Source of the DNA: an uncultured Paracoccaceae bacterium
GTDB lineage: Bacteria > Pseudomonadota > Alphaproteobacteria > Rhodobacterales > Rhodobacteraceae
Assembly: GCA_947489705.1 (NCBI GenBank)
Contig: CANLEQ010000001.1
Location: forward strand, 186,001-250,000
DNA length: 64,000 bases
Direction of reading: 5' to 3'
Notes under the pieces: generated by a model
Seen by the model: the letters and a program-made list of their open reading frames with translations, nothing else
Told to the model about the DNA's origin: nothing
Database searches by the model: none
Program-made: the position numbers and the translations under genes
In this document: piece after piece, positions 1 to 8,905 of the stretch
Layout of the letters: each line of letters opens with the position of its first letter
How positions within the stretch are numbered: the stretch's first letter is position 1

Positions 1-222
1 ATGGGCCTGTCGCCCGGCACCGTCGCGACCGAGATGCAGCGCGAGATCAAGGCCTCCGGCGTCAATCCGATCAGCAAGCTCGACTGGGACGACCACATCC
101 CGCCCGAATGGCCCGCGCGCGCGCTCGTCTGGATGTGCGGATCCGGGGCGGACGACTATCTCGGCCAGGAGATTTCGCTCCGCGACGAAGGGGTTCGTGA
201 CAGGATCGGTCTTTCCCGGTAG
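1..222 (+). CDS. SDR family oxidoreductase, C-terminal fragment
   Basis: This is the last ~73 residues of a protein that starts left of the window. The PGTVATEMQ stretch at the beginning matches the P-G-x-x-x-T segment that follows the catalytic YxxxK in short-chain dehydrogenases/reductases, and the end (SGADDYLGQEISLRDE) matches the usual SDR tail that closes the substrate pocket. The Rossmann nucleotide site and catalytic residues lie outside, so cofactor and substrate cannot be read. The in-frame ATG at base 1 is very unlikely to be the true start. A crotonase-fold gene follows after 50 bases in the same direction and may share the operon, which would fit acyl-CoA or hydroxy-acid metabolism. 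Confidence 0.75.
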   Translation: MGLSPGTVATEMQREIKASGVNPISKLDWDDHIPPEWPARALVWMCGSGADDYLGQEISLRDEGVRDRIGLSR

Positions 223-272
223 GTCTCGGCTCCAGTCCGCAGCGGCGGAACGGGCAATCGGGATTTCCATAC

Positions 273-926
273 TTGAGCAGACATGAAGAGAGCCTCGGCG
301 CCACCGCATCGCACGTGGCGGAAGAAGGCATAATCGTCGCGGGCGACGAGCAGAGGCTGACGATTACCCTGAACCGGCCGAGCAAGGCCAACGCGATGAC
401 CGAGGACATGCTGGTCGCGCTGCGCGACGCCGTGCTCGGCGCGCGCGCCAAGGCGCTCGTCCTGACCGGCGCGGGACCGGTTTTCAGCGGCGGCGCCGAT
501 CTCGCCGCCGCGCGCGAGGGTCTCGCCACATCGCCCAGATGGGAAGAGGTGACCGGCGCGCTGGCCGCATATCCGGGCCTGACCATCGCGGCGCTGAACG
601 GATCCTGCGCGGGCGGGGCGCTCGGCATGGCGCTGGCCTGCGACCTGCGGATCGCGGTGCCGGGCGCACGGCTCTTCTATCCGGTGATGAAACTCGGCTT
701 CAAGCCGCAGCCCTCCGATCCCGCACGGCTTGTGCGCCTGGTGGGACCGGCGCGCGCAAAGCTCATCCTGATGTGCGGCGCGAAGATTTCCGCCGAGGAG
801 GCCCTGGCCTTCGGTCTGGTGGACATCGTCACCGACGCCATCGGCTCGCGGATCCCGGACCTTTGCCAGCACCTGACAGCCGCGCGATCCGAGCATGTCC
901 ACGCCGTCAAGCGGATGATCGGCTAG
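273..926 (+). CDS. Enoyl-CoA hydratase/isomerase (crotonase) family protein
   Basis: A crotonase-fold protein of 217 residues (family usual 250-270). The CoA/oxyanion-hole segment FSGGADL lies at about residue 70 and GGALGMALACD at about 110. In true enoyl-CoA hydratases two glutamates sit at GGxCELA and PExxLG; here the aligned positions read GGALGMA and YPVMKLG, so both are replaced. Hydratase activity is therefore doubtful; an isomerase, hydrolase or non-catalytic role is possible. The longest frame begins with TTG; a GTG at 315 is an alternative and would shorten it by 14 residues. It probably shares an operon with the preceding SDR gene and its stop overlaps the convergent HNH gene. Confidence 0.8.
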   Translation: MSRHEESLGATASHVAEEGIIVAGDEQRLTITLNRPSKANAMTEDMLVALRDAVLGARAKALVLTGAGPVFSGGADLAAAREGLATSPRWEEVTGALAAYPGLTIAALNGSCAGGALGMALACDLRIAVPGARLFYPVMKLGFKPQPSDPARLVRLVGPARAKLILMCGAKISAEEALAFGLVDIVTDAIGSRIPDLCQHLTAARSEHVHAVKRMIG

Positions 927-1228
927 CGGCGTCCGCGCCCCGCGCGGCGCCCGCCCGGCGTCTTCGAGCGAAACCCCGGCGGGCGTTTCGACACCCAGGC
1001 CACGAATTTCGCGATTCGCGGATGCCCCCGCAACGCGTCGATTGTCGCGAAATTGCGCGCAAGCTCCGCCTCCGAGAAGGTCGCGTGGATCTCGTTGTGG
1101 CAGATCTGATGAAGCAGGACCAGCGGTCCGCCCTTGCCGCCGCGCAGCTTCGGAATGAGGTGATGTGCGCTTTGCGGCACGTCTGGCGGGATCGGACGGT
1201 CGCAAAGGGGACAGACGGGATCGCTCAT
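923..1228 (-). CDS. Small HNH-type zinc-finger nuclease-like protein
   Basis: A 101-residue protein beginning MSDPVCPLCDRP. A CxxC pair near the N-terminus, then AHHLIPKLRGG and CHNEIHATFSE, give the Cys-Cys/His-His/Cys-His arrangement of HNH endonuclease domains with a structural zinc and a beta-beta-alpha metal motif. The C-terminus is rich in Arg and Gly. Proteins of this size occur as single genes in many alphaproteobacteria; the substrate is unknown to me. The ATG at 1228 was chosen because homology begins there; upstream in-frame codons only extend into low-complexity sequence. It is convergent with the crotonase gene, overlapping by four bases, and lies downstream of the GMC gene in the same direction. 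Confidence 0.75.
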   Translation of the reverse strand: MSDPVCPLCDRPIPPDVPQSAHHLIPKLRGGKGGPLVLLHQICHNEIHATFSEAELARNFATIDALRGHPRIAKFVAWVSKRPPGFRSKTPGGRRAGRGRR

Positions 1229-1283
1229 GACCCCGAAGATGGTGTCGCCGATACCCCGTGGCAAGCGCCTCGCATCCCCGCGA

Positions 1284-2897
1284 TCAGGCCGCCTGACGGC
1301 TGGCCTTCCGTGCGACACCCAGAATGTGATCCGCCGCCTTCTCGCCCGTCATGATCGAGGGCCCGTTGAGATTGCCGTTGGGGATGCGCGGAAAGATCGA
1401 GCTGTCGGCCACCCGTAGCCCCTCGACCCCGATCACCCGTGTCTCCGGATCGACGACCGCATCGATATCGTCGGCTTTGCCCATGCGGCAGGTGCCGCAG
1501 GGATGATAGGCCGATTCGACATGCTCGCGGATGAAGTCGTTCAGATCCTCCCTGGTCCGCACGTCGGCCCCGGGCTGGATCTCCGCGCCGCGCACCCCGT
1601 CGAAGGCCGGCTGGGAAAAGATGTCGCGCGTCATCTCGATGACCCGCCGGAAATCGCTCCAGTCCTTGTCGTGCGCCATGTAGTTGAACCGGATCGACGG
1701 CGGTACGGCCGGGTCGTCCGACGCAAGCCGCACGGCACCGCGCGACGGCGAGCGCATCGGCCCCGCATGTGCCTGGAATCCATGCCCCTTGGCCGCCTTG
1801 CCGTCGTATCGCACGGCGAGCGGCAGGAAATGGTACTGAACGTCGGGATAGGCCTCGGACGGATCGCTGCGCAGGAAGGCGGCGCTGTCGAACTGGTTCG
1901 AGGCGCCGAGCCCGCCCCCCGTCAGCAGCCATTCGAGGCCGACCCGCGCCTTGCCGCGGAGATTCCAGTGCGAATATAGGCTGATCGGCTGGCTCGACTG
2001 CATCTGCAGGTAGAGCTCGAGGTGATCCTGAAGGTTCCGGCCGACGCCCGGGCGATGGACCCGCACGTCGATCCCGTGATCCCTCAGGTGACGCTCGTCG
2101 CCGATCCCCGACAGCATCAGCAGCTTCGGAGAATTGATGGAGGACGCCGCGACGATGACCTCGCGACGCGCGCGCAGGTGTCTCCGGCGCCGTCCCTGCG
2201 CGATGTCGAGCCCGGTGGCCCGATCGCCGGCAAAGGTCACCTGCAGGGCCAGTCCGCGCAGCAGCGTGCAGTTGGGCCTTGCGAGAGCGGGGCGCAGATA
2301 GGCCTGCGCGGTTGACCAGCGCACGCCGCGCCAGATCGTGCGCTCCATCGCGCCGAACCCTTCCTGGTGCGCGCCGTTGTAATCGTCGGTGACGGGATAG
2401 CCCGCCTCCTTGCCCGCGGCGCGGAACATGGCGTGGAGCGGGTTCGACCGGTCGGCGCGCGTCACATGCAGCGGGCCGTCGGTGCCGCGAAGGTCGCTGG
2501 CGCCGCCGTGCCACGTCTCCATCCTCCTGAAATACGGCAGGACCGAGGCATGGTCCCACCCTTCGGCACCGGCATCGGCCCAATGGTCGAAATCCATCGG
2601 ATTGCCCCGCACGAAGACCATGCCGTTGATCGACGACGATCCGCCGATCACCTTGCCGCGCGGCACGGGCAGCCGCCGGCCGCCCAGATGCGGCTCGGGT
2701 TCGGTCCGAAATCCCCAATCGTAGCGCGGCATGTTCATCGGATAGCTCAGCGCGCCCGGCATCCGGATGAGGGGCGACCGATCCCCGCCCCCATGCTCGA
2801 CCACGATGACGTCGTGACCCGCCTCGGCCAGGCGATAGGCGATGGCGGCGCCGGCCGAACCGGCGCCCACGATGATGTAATCCGCGATATCTCTCAT
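1284..2897 (-). CDS. GMC family oxidoreductase (choline dehydrogenase-like)
   Basis: A 537-residue flavoprotein of the glucose-methanol-choline family. The FAD-binding GAGSAGAA motif is at about residues 11-18 and is followed by VVEHGGG (the ribose-binding acid). GGSSSINGM at about 85 and the C-terminal [12 protein letters not shown], holding the active-site His, are diagnostic. The family oxidises primary alcohols such as choline, ethanolamine derivatives or polyethylene glycol; no betaine-aldehyde dehydrogenase or betI is nearby, so choline is not assured. It starts at ATG 2897. A TetR-like inverted repeat lies 20 bases upstream. A second paralogue is at 40063-41712. Confidence 0.88.
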   Translation of the reverse strand: MRDIADYIIVGAGSAGAAIAYRLAEAGHDVIVVEHGGGDRSPLIRMPGALSYPMNMPRYDWGFRTEPEPHLGGRRLPVPRGKVIGGSSSINGMVFVRGNPMDFDHWADAGAEGWDHASVLPYFRRMETWHGGASDLRGTDGPLHVTRADRSNPLHAMFRAAGKEAGYPVTDDYNGAHQEGFGAMERTIWRGVRWSTAQAYLRPALARPNCTLLRGLALQVTFAGDRATGLDIAQGRRRRHLRARREVIVAASSINSPKLLMLSGIGDERHLRDHGIDVRVHRPGVGRNLQDHLELYLQMQSSQPISLYSHWNLRGKARVGLEWLLTGGGLGASNQFDSAAFLRSDPSEAYPDVQYHFLPLAVRYDGKAAKGHGFQAHAGPMRSPSRGAVRLASDDPAVPPSIRFNYMAHDKDWSDFRRVIEMTRDIFSQPAFDGVRGAEIQPGADVRTREDLNDFIREHVESAYHPCGTCRMGKADDIDAVVDPETRVIGVEGLRVADSSIFPRIPNGNLNGPSIMTGEKAADHILGVARKASRQAA

Positions 2898-2916
2898 ATC
2901 GGGAATATGTATTTGA

Positions 2917-2932
2917 TTGACTGGTCAGTCAA
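2917..2932. promoter_or_regulatory. Candidate TetR-type operator upstream of the GMC gene
   Basis: TTGACTG and CAGTCAA form perfect 7-base arms around a 2-base centre, 20 bases before the GMC start codon. Sites of this form are typical of TetR/BetI-like repressors. No regulator gene of that family is in the window, so the factor is unknown. Confidence 0.5.
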
Positions 2933-3144
2933 CAACCGGACAGCGAGATTTCGGCGTCTTCGATCCGCGGATCTTTCGGTTTCGGGGATGCGCGTTCTCA
3001 AACTGCCAAATTAACTTCTCACGGCGCCGAAACCTGCCTAAGATTTAGAACGAATCAAATTCTGCGCTTCGCGTCGGTCCACCAATGGATCTCGGGAGAA
3101 CGCAGGATGAACGCGCCGCTCCCGCCTCAGGGGCAGCGACGGGA

Positions 3145-3194
3145 CACGCGGGTGGCGGCGGCCGGGGGGAGAAAGCGCCGCCGCCACCCGCGTG
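3145..3194. repeat. Perfect 17-bp-stem inverted repeat (orphan terminator or RNA hairpin)
   Basis: Arms 3145-3161 and 3178-3194 are perfectly complementary over 17 bases (core ACGCGGGTGGCGGCGG), separated by a 16-base purine-rich loop. On the plus strand the stem is followed by CTTTCCTCC rather than a clean T run. No gene ends nearby on either strand, so it does not terminate an annotated gene; it could end a small RNA starting near 3050 or shape the mrpA leader. Confidence 0.6.
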
Positions 3195-3251
3195 CTTTCC
3201 TCCGGGTTTTCTCCGAACGGTCGAGGTTTTTCGCACGCGCAGCGCTGAAAA

Positions 3252-3265
3252 GCGAAATGTTTCGC
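3252..3265. promoter_or_regulatory. Short inverted repeat upstream of mrpA
   Basis: GCGAAA and TTTCGC arms with a 2-base spacer, 46 bases before the mrpA ATG, where an operator could overlap the promoter. The half-site resembles that of the longer palindromes at 11714 and 45274 in reversed order. Factor unknown. Confidence 0.3.
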
Positions 3266-3311
3266 CCCCGAGCCCATTGCCCCCCGCGCTCCATCGGGCA
3301 TATTCCCGTCC

Positions 3312-6167
3312 ATGTCGTTGTTCCTGATCGTCGCCCTACCCTTTCTCGGCGCGCTGCTTCCCGGCCTGATGAACCAGGCTGGCCGGCAGACATGTTTCAT
3401 GGCCACCTTCACGGTGACGCTTCTCGCGGCGCTGGGGGTTGCCACCCATATTCCCGCGATCCTCTCTGGCGACGTCGTGACGGCACGGCTGGACTGGCTC
3501 CCGTCGCTGGGGATGAACGTCAACCTGTTCCTCGACCCGCTGGGGTTGCTGTTCGTCGGCCTGATCCTCGGGATCGGCCTGCTCATCATCGCCTATGCCC
3601 GGCTCTATCTGTCGCGCGATGACAATATGGGCGAATTCTTCAGCTACCTCCTGCTGTTCCAGGGCGCGATGGTCGGGATCGTCCTTTCGGACAACATCCT
3701 GATGATGCTTGTCTTCTGGGAGCTTACATCGCTGTCGTCGTTCCTGCTGATCGGGTTCTGGAAGCACCTGCCCGAAGGCCGGCAGGGCGCGCGCATGGCG
3801 CTGACCGTGACCGGCATGGGCGGTCTCGCGCTGATCGGGGGCATGCTGATCCTCGGCAACATCGTGGGCAGCTACGACCTGACGGTGATCCTGGAAAACC
3901 GCGACGTGATCCAGCAATCGCCGCTCTACGTGCCGGCGCTCCTGCTGATCCTGCTGGGGTGTTTCACCAAGTCGGCACAGTTCCCGTTCCATTTCTGGCT
4001 GCCGCACGCGATGGCCGCCCCCACGCCCGTCTCGGCCTATCTGCATTCGGCCACCATGGTGAAGGCGGGCCTCTTCCTGATGGCACGCCTCTGGCCGGTC
4101 CTGTCGGGTAGCGAGTGGTGGTTCTGGCTCGTCGCCGGCGCGGGGCTGGTGACGATGGTGCTGGGCGCGATCATCGCGCTCTTCAAGGACGACCTGAAGG
4201 CGTTGCTGGCCTTCTCGACCGTCAGTCACCTCGGCCTCATCACCTTCCTTCTGGGCACCGGGTCGGGCTTCGCCGCGATGGCGGCCGTCTTTCACATCAT
4301 CAACCACGCCTGCTTCAAGGCCGCGCTCTTCATGACCGCCGGCATCGTGGATCACGAGGCCCATACCCGCGACATGACCCGGCTCGGAGGGCTTCGCAGG
4401 CTCATGCCCGTGACCTTCGCGATCGGAACGCTCGCGGCGCTCGCCATGGCGGGCATTCCGCTCTTCAACGGGTTCGTTTCCAAGGAGATGATGCTCGAAG
4501 AGGCCGCGCATACGGTGATCTTCGAGCTGCCATGGCTGGTTCCGGCGATCGCGACGCTGGGCGCTCTCTTTTCCGCCGCCTATTCCTTCCGGTTCATCGT
4601 GCACACGTTCCTCGGGCCCGTCCGCGACGATTATCCGGCGAAGCCCCATGACCCGCCGGCGGGCATGTGGTTGCCCCCGGCGCTCTTGATCGTGCCGGTG
4701 ATGGCGCTCGGTGTGGCACCGTTCCTCGCCGAACCCTTCGTCAAGACCGTGACGGGCGCCGTCCTTCGCGGCACCGCCGAGGTTCCCGACTACCACCTCG
4801 CCGTCTGGCACGGCGTCACGCCCGCGCTGATGATGTCGGTCGTGGCCGTGCTGGGCGGCGCGCTGCTGCTGGCGCTCTTCCCGCCCCTCGCACGGGGCTG
4901 GAACGCCGCGCCGCGCCCCGAGGCCAAGTCGATCTTCGACGGGGTGATCGGCGGAGCCGTGTCGCTCGCCCGGACGATCACCGGCGGCCTCCATGACGGG
5001 TCCTTCACCCGGTATGCGGCCATCATGATCGTCACGGTGGTGGCGGCGGGCGCGCATGCGTGGTTCAGCGGCGCGATCGGGCTGCCCACGCGCGCCATGA
5101 TGCCCATGAACATAAACGCCGTGCTGTCCTGGGGCCTGCTCATCGTCGCCACCGCGACGCTGGTCGTCGTGCATCGCAACCGCCTGATCACGCTGATCCT
5201 GATGGGGATCGTCGGCGTCGTCGTCTCGCTCGGCTTCAACCATTTCTCGGCGCCCGACCTCGCGCTCACCCAGATCAGCGTCGAGGTGGTGACGATCATC
5301 CTGCTGCTGCTGGCCCTGAACTTCCTGCCCAACAGGACACCCAAGGAATCGTCGTCCGGCCGCAAAATCCGCGACGCGGCGATCGCCGTCGCGGGGGGAA
5401 TCGGCTCCGGCGCGCTGATCTACGCCATGCTGATGCGGGACTTCGTCGCGCCCTCGATCTCGGACTATCACCTCGAGAACAGCTACAAGGGCGGCGGCGG
5501 CGACAACGTGGTCAACGTGATCCTGGTGGATTTCCGCGGCTTCGACACGTTCGGCGAGATCATCGTTCTCGGCATCGCGGCGCTCGTCATCTACGCGCTG
5601 ACCGAAACCCTGCTTTCCGGGCCGGTCCGGGCGCGGCTGCTCAAACGCGGCTACGAGGAACGGCGCGCGGGCGACGCGCACCCGCTGATGATGGTGGTGC
5701 TGACACGCGTCATGCTGCCCGTCGTCCTGATGGTCGGCGTCTACATCTTCCTGCGCGGCCATAACGAACCGGGCGGCGGCTTCATCGCGGGCCTCGTCGT
5801 CGCGATCGGCGTGGTGATGCAGTACATGGCTTCCGGCTTTGCCTGGGCCGATGCGCGGCAACGCTATCCCTATCACGCGATCATCGGGGCGGGCGTTCTC
5901 GTCGCCGGCGTGACGGGCATCGGCGCGTGGTTCTTCGGGCATCCGTTCCTGACGTCGTCGTTCGGCTATTTCCGCATCCCCCCGATGGAGGAATTCGAAC
6001 TCGCGACCGCGATGGGGTTCGATCTGGGCGTGTTCCTCGCCGTCGTGGGAGCCGTCATGCTCTCGCTGGAGAGCTTCTCCCGCCTGTCGAGACGCCAGGG
6101 CGACCGGCCGAGCGAACACCCGATGGACATCGATCCGTCCCGAGAAAATTCCGAAGAGGACGCCTGA
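3312..6167 (+). CDS. mrpA: Mrp-type Na+(K+)/H+ antiporter subunit A fused to B (MrpAB/PhaAB)
   Basis: A polytopic inner-membrane protein of 951 residues and the largest subunit of the Mrp complex, which exchanges cytoplasmic Na+ or K+ for protons. The N-terminal ~600 residues resemble complex I NuoL, with the INHACFKAALFMTAGIVDHEAHTRD signature split here over residues ~330-354 and a quinone-oxidoreductase-like core. PDLALTQISVEVV marks the MrpA-specific C-terminal part. From about 790 the sequence LRGHNEPGGGFIAGL is that of MrpB, so B is fused to A as in rhizobial PhaAB. The start ATG lacks a strong Shine-Dalgarno sequence. First gene of a six-gene operon, three bases from mrpC. Confidence 0.95.
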   Translation: MSLFLIVALPFLGALLPGLMNQAGRQTCFMATFTVTLLAALGVATHIPAILSGDVVTARLDWLPSLGMNVNLFLDPLGLLFVGLILGIGLLIIAYARLYLSRDDNMGEFFSYLLLFQGAMVGIVLSDNILMMLVFWELTSLSSFLLIGFWKHLPEGRQGARMALTVTGMGGLALIGGMLILGNIVGSYDLTVILENRDVIQQSPLYVPALLLILLGCFTKSAQFPFHFWLPHAMAAPTPVSAYLHSATMVKAGLFLMARLWPVLSGSEWWFWLVAGAGLVTMVLGAIIALFKDDLKALLAFSTVSHLGLITFLLGTGSGFAAMAAVFHIINHACFKAALFMTAGIVDHEAHTRDMTRLGGLRRLMPVTFAIGTLAALAMAGIPLFNGFVSKEMMLEEAAHTVIFELPWLVPAIATLGALFSAAYSFRFIVHTFLGPVRDDYPAKPHDPPAGMWLPPALLIVPVMALGVAPFLAEPFVKTVTGAVLRGTAEVPDYHLAVWHGVTPALMMSVVAVLGGALLLALFPPLARGWNAAPRPEAKSIFDGVIGGAVSLARTITGGLHDGSFTRYAAIMIVTVVAAGAHAWFSGAIGLPTRAMMPMNINAVLSWGLLIVATATLVVVHRNRLITLILMGIVGVVVSLGFNHFSAPDLALTQISVEVVTIILLLLALNFLPNRTPKESSSGRKIRDAAIAVAGGIGSGALIYAMLMRDFVAPSISDYHLENSYKGGGGDNVVNVILVDFRGFDTFGEIIVLGIAALVIYALTETLLSGPVRARLLKRGYEERRAGDAHPLMMVVLTRVMLPVVLMVGVYIFLRGHNEPGGGFIAGLVVAIGVVMQYMASGFAWADARQRYPYHAIIGAGVLVAGVTGIGAWFFGHPFLTSSFGYFRIPPMEEFELATAMGFDLGVFLAVVGAVMLSLESFSRLSRRQGDRPSEHPMDIDPSRENSEEDA

Positions 6168-6169
6168 TC

Positions 6170-6547
6170 ATGGAGCTTCTGGTCGCCTCGGCCATCGGTG
6201 TGATGACCGCCGCCGGGATCTATCTCGTGCTGCGGCTGCGCACCTTTCCCGTCATCATCGGCATCTCGCTGCTGACCTATGCCGTCAACGTGTTCCTGTT
6301 CGCGGCCGGGCGGCTGACGACGGACGCGCCCGCCGTGCTGCGCGACGGGGTGGAAACCTACGCCGATCCGCTGCCGCAGGCGCTGGTCCTGACGGCGATC
6401 GTGATCTCGTTCGGGATGACTGCCGTGGTCGTGATCATCGCGCTGGGGTCCTGGCTCAGCTGCGATGACGACCTGATCGACACCCCTCGCTCCGAATCCG
6501 ACCCGGAGGTCGCGGATGTCGTTCCGCGCGGAGGCGTGAGCCGATGA
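6170..6547 (+). CDS. mrpC: Mrp antiporter subunit C
   Basis: A 125-residue membrane protein homologous to NuoK/MnhC with three predicted membrane helices (about 3-22, 28-47, 70-95). The segment LRTFPVIIGISLLTYAVNVF followed by DPLPQALVLTAIVI is characteristic of this subunit, which sits beside MrpA and MrpD in the antiporter. The acidic C-terminal tail is cytoplasmic. The start was set at ATG 6170, three bases after the mrpA stop; its own stop overlaps the mrpD start (ATGA), implying translational coupling. Confidence 0.94.
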   Translation: MELLVASAIGVMTAAGIYLVLRLRTFPVIIGISLLTYAVNVFLFAAGRLTTDAPAVLRDGVETYADPLPQALVLTAIVISFGMTAVVVIIALGSWLSCDDDLIDTPRSESDPEVADVVPRGGVSR

Positions 6548-8151
6548 ACCACTGGATCGTCGCCCCCGTCCTCCTGCCCGCGATGCTGGCGGCCATCATC
6601 GTGCTGGCCGCACGGTTCCATAACGGCCTCGCGCGGGTCATGTCGGTCGCGGGAACGGTGGCCCTTCTGGCCATCACGCTCGGCCTGTTCCTGGGCGCCT
6701 CCGACGGATCGATCGGCGTCTACCTGCTCGGCGACTGGGCGGCCCCGTTCGGCATCGTCCTCGTGACGGACCGGCTCTCCACGCTGATGACGCTTCTGAC
6801 GGCCATCCTGGCGGTCCCGGTTCTCCTCTATGCGATCGGATCGAACTGGGATCGCCGCGGGCGGCACTTCCACGCCCTCTTCCAGTTCCAGCTCATGGGC
6901 ATCATGGGCGCGTTCCTGACCGGAGACATCTTCAACCTCTTCGTGTTCTTCGAGATCCTGCTGATCGCCAGCTACGGCCTGATGATCCATGCCGGCGGAG
7001 GGGCGCGCCTGCGGGCCGGGACGCAATACGTGCTCTACAACCTGCTCGGATCGACGCTCTTCCTCTTCGCGCTCGGCACGCTCTATGCCGAGACGGGAAC
7101 GCTCAACATGGCGGATCTCGCCGGCCGCGTGGCGGCGATCGATGCGGGCGCATCGTCAGGCATCCGCGTGGCCGCGGTGCTGCTGTTGCTGGTCTTCGCG
7201 GTGAAGGCAGCGATCCTGCCGCTGCATTTCTGGCTCCCGGCGAGCTATTCCGAGGCGCCGGCGCCCGTCGCGGCGCTCTTCGCCATCATGACCAAGGTCG
7301 GGGCCTACGGGATCATCCGGATCTACACGCTGGTCTTCCCGCCCGACCTCGCCTCGACCCAGGGGCTGTTCGATACGTGGCTCCTGCCGGCGGCGCTGCT
7401 GTCGGTGGCGGTGGGCATGATCGGGGTTCTGGGATCGGAGCGGCTGGACCGCCTCGTGGCGTTTTCCGTCGTGGGCTCGATGGGCATGCTGATGATCGCG
7501 CTGTCGGTCTTCACCGCGCAGGGAATATCGGCCGCGCTCTATTACGCGATCCACTCGACGCTCGCCACCGCGGCACTGTTCCTGCTGGTGGATCTGGTGC
7601 GCGACCGCCGCGGCGATGTCGGCACGGATCTCGAGGACGCGACGCCGATCGCGGGCAGCCCGCTGGTCGCGGGGATGTTCTTCGCCGCGGCGATCGCCAT
7701 GTGCGGCCTGCCCCCGCTCTCGGGGTTCGTGGGCAAGCTGCTGGTCCTCGAGGCCGCCCGCGCCTCCGATCTCGTGGTGCTGGCCTGGGCCGTGGTCCTT
7801 TCGACGTCGCTCGTCGCGATCGTCGGGTTCAGCCGTGCGGGCTCGCAGGTCTTCTGGAAGGCCCACGAGGTCGCCGCCCGTCGGGCCGACGATCTCGAAA
7901 CCGAGGCGGACGAGGCGAATGTCGAGGACAGCACGCCGAATCCCGCCCCCCTTCCGGTCGTCTCCGTCGGCTTCCTCCTCGCTTTGATCGTCGCCGCGAC
8001 GGTCTTTGCCGGGCCGCTGACCGAGATGATGGACGCCACCTCGGCGCAGCTTTTCGCGCCAGAGGCCTATATCTCGACCGTTCTCGAGGCGAACGGCAAG
8101 GTGATCGAGTATGATGGCGGCCACGGCACGGAAGAAGGAGAAGCGCATTGA
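6544..8151 (+). CDS. mrpD: Mrp antiporter subunit D
   Basis: A 535-residue polytopic subunit homologous to NuoM/NuoN and MnhD. FNLFVFFEILLIASYGL at about 135 and LPLHFWLPASYSEAPAP at about 220 carry the conserved Glu and Lys/His of the proton path in antiporter-like subunits. A hydrophilic acidic insertion at ~440-465 precedes the last helices and a long charged C-terminus. With MrpA it forms the presumed ion-translocating pair. It overlaps mrpC by four bases and mrpE by one. Confidence 0.95.
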   Translation: MNHWIVAPVLLPAMLAAIIVLAARFHNGLARVMSVAGTVALLAITLGLFLGASDGSIGVYLLGDWAAPFGIVLVTDRLSTLMTLLTAILAVPVLLYAIGSNWDRRGRHFHALFQFQLMGIMGAFLTGDIFNLFVFFEILLIASYGLMIHAGGGARLRAGTQYVLYNLLGSTLFLFALGTLYAETGTLNMADLAGRVAAIDAGASSGIRVAAVLLLLVFAVKAAILPLHFWLPASYSEAPAPVAALFAIMTKVGAYGIIRIYTLVFPPDLASTQGLFDTWLLPAALLSVAVGMIGVLGSERLDRLVAFSVVGSMGMLMIALSVFTAQGISAALYYAIHSTLATAALFLLVDLVRDRRGDVGTDLEDATPIAGSPLVAGMFFAAAIAMCGLPPLSGFVGKLLVLEAARASDLVVLAWAVVLSTSLVAIVGFSRAGSQVFWKAHEVAARRADDLETEADEANVEDSTPNPAPLPVVSVGFLLALIVAATVFAGPLTEMMDATSAQLFAPEAYISTVLEANGKVIEYDGGHGTEEGEAH

Positions 8152-8639
8152 TGTCCCGGATCCTTCCGCATCCCTTCCTCACGCTGCTGCTGATCGTGGT
8201 GTGGTGCCTGCTGATCAATTCGCTGAGCCTCGGCACCGTCGTCTTCGGGACGATCGCGGGGCTCCTGATTCCGATCGCCACCGCGGCCTACTGGCCCCAT
8301 GCGCCCCGGATCGTGCGGCCCTTCCGGCTCGTCTTCTATTTCTTCGTGGTCGTGTGGGAGATCCTGAAGGCCAACATGACCGTCGCGATGATCGTGCTCT
8401 TCAAGCCCAACCGTGAGATGAAGTCGAGCTGGGTGACCGTGCCTCTGGATCTCAAGACGCCCGAGGCGATCACCGTGCTCGCCGGCACGATCACCCTGAC
8501 CCCCGGCACCGTCAGCGCCGATCTGAGCGACGACGGCTATTCGCTGCTCGTTCACGCACTCGATGCGCCGCATCCCGACGAGGTGCGTGACGAGATCAAG
8601 ACCCGGTTCGAACGCAGATTGAAGGACATTTTCGAATGA
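8151..8639 (+). CDS. mrpE: Mrp antiporter subunit E
   Basis: A 162-residue protein with two N-terminal membrane helices and a soluble C-terminal domain, as in MnhE. FLVVWEILKAN-like text (FFVVVWEILKANMTVA) and VPLDLKTPEAITVLAGTITLTPGT are family hallmarks. The ATG at 8151 overlaps the mrpD stop by one base; an in-frame TTG three bases earlier is a less likely start. The subunit stabilises the complex and is needed for full antiport in studied homologues. Confidence 0.93.
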   Translation: MSRILPHPFLTLLLIVVWCLLINSLSLGTVVFGTIAGLLIPIATAAYWPHAPRIVRPFRLVFYFFVVVWEILKANMTVAMIVLFKPNREMKSSWVTVPLDLKTPEAITVLAGTITLTPGTVSADLSDDGYSLLVHALDAPHPDEVRDEIKTRFERRLKDIFE

Positions 8640-8905
8640 TCGACATCGCGATCCACATAACTTTCGTCGCCGTGGGCATTTCCCAGCTTCTCGCCATGGT
8701 CCGCTTGCTGCGGGGCCCGCATGTCGGCGACAGGATCCTCGCGCTCGACACGATGGTGATCAACGCCATCGCGCTCATCGTTCTGCTGGGCATGTACTGG
8801 GGCACCGAAATCTATTTCGAAAGCGCCATGATCTTCGCGATGCTGGGCTTCGTCTCGACCGTCGCGCTGGCCCGTTTCGTGCTCAGGGGGGACATCATCG
8901 AATGA
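8636..8905 (+). CDS. mrpF: Mrp antiporter subunit F
   Basis: An 89-residue membrane protein with three helices. VRLLRGPHVGDRILALDT is the conserved MnhF/PhaF motif. It overlaps both neighbours by four bases (ATGA), so translation of E, F and G is likely coupled. Some homologues also transport bile acids, but the operon context makes antiporter function the straightforward reading. Confidence 0.94.
   Translation: MIDIAIHITFVAVGISQLLAMVRLLRGPHVGDRILALDTMVINAIALIVLLGMYWGTEIYFESAMIFAMLGFVSTVALARFVLRGDIIE

Larger units (their letters stand above)
2898..3311. other. Intergenic region with operator, strong inverted repeat and possible small RNA
   Basis: This 414-base spacer separates two divergent transcription units. 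From left to right it holds the TetR-like operator (2917-2932), a possible promoter (TTCTCA, 17 bases, TAAGAT, about 3015-3043, plus strand), a 17-base-pair stem (3145-3194) and a short inverted repeat GCGAAA-TG-TTTCGC at 3252-3265 just before mrpA. No open frame here resembles a protein; short frames with Arg/Pro-rich composition look like chance frames in GC-rich DNA. Confidence 0.5.

Noticed and set aside
3336-6119. Long minus-strand frame opposite mrpA
   Set aside because: Composition is dominated by His, Gln, Asp and Arg, as expected for antisense of a hydrophobic membrane protein; the mrp operon explains the region.
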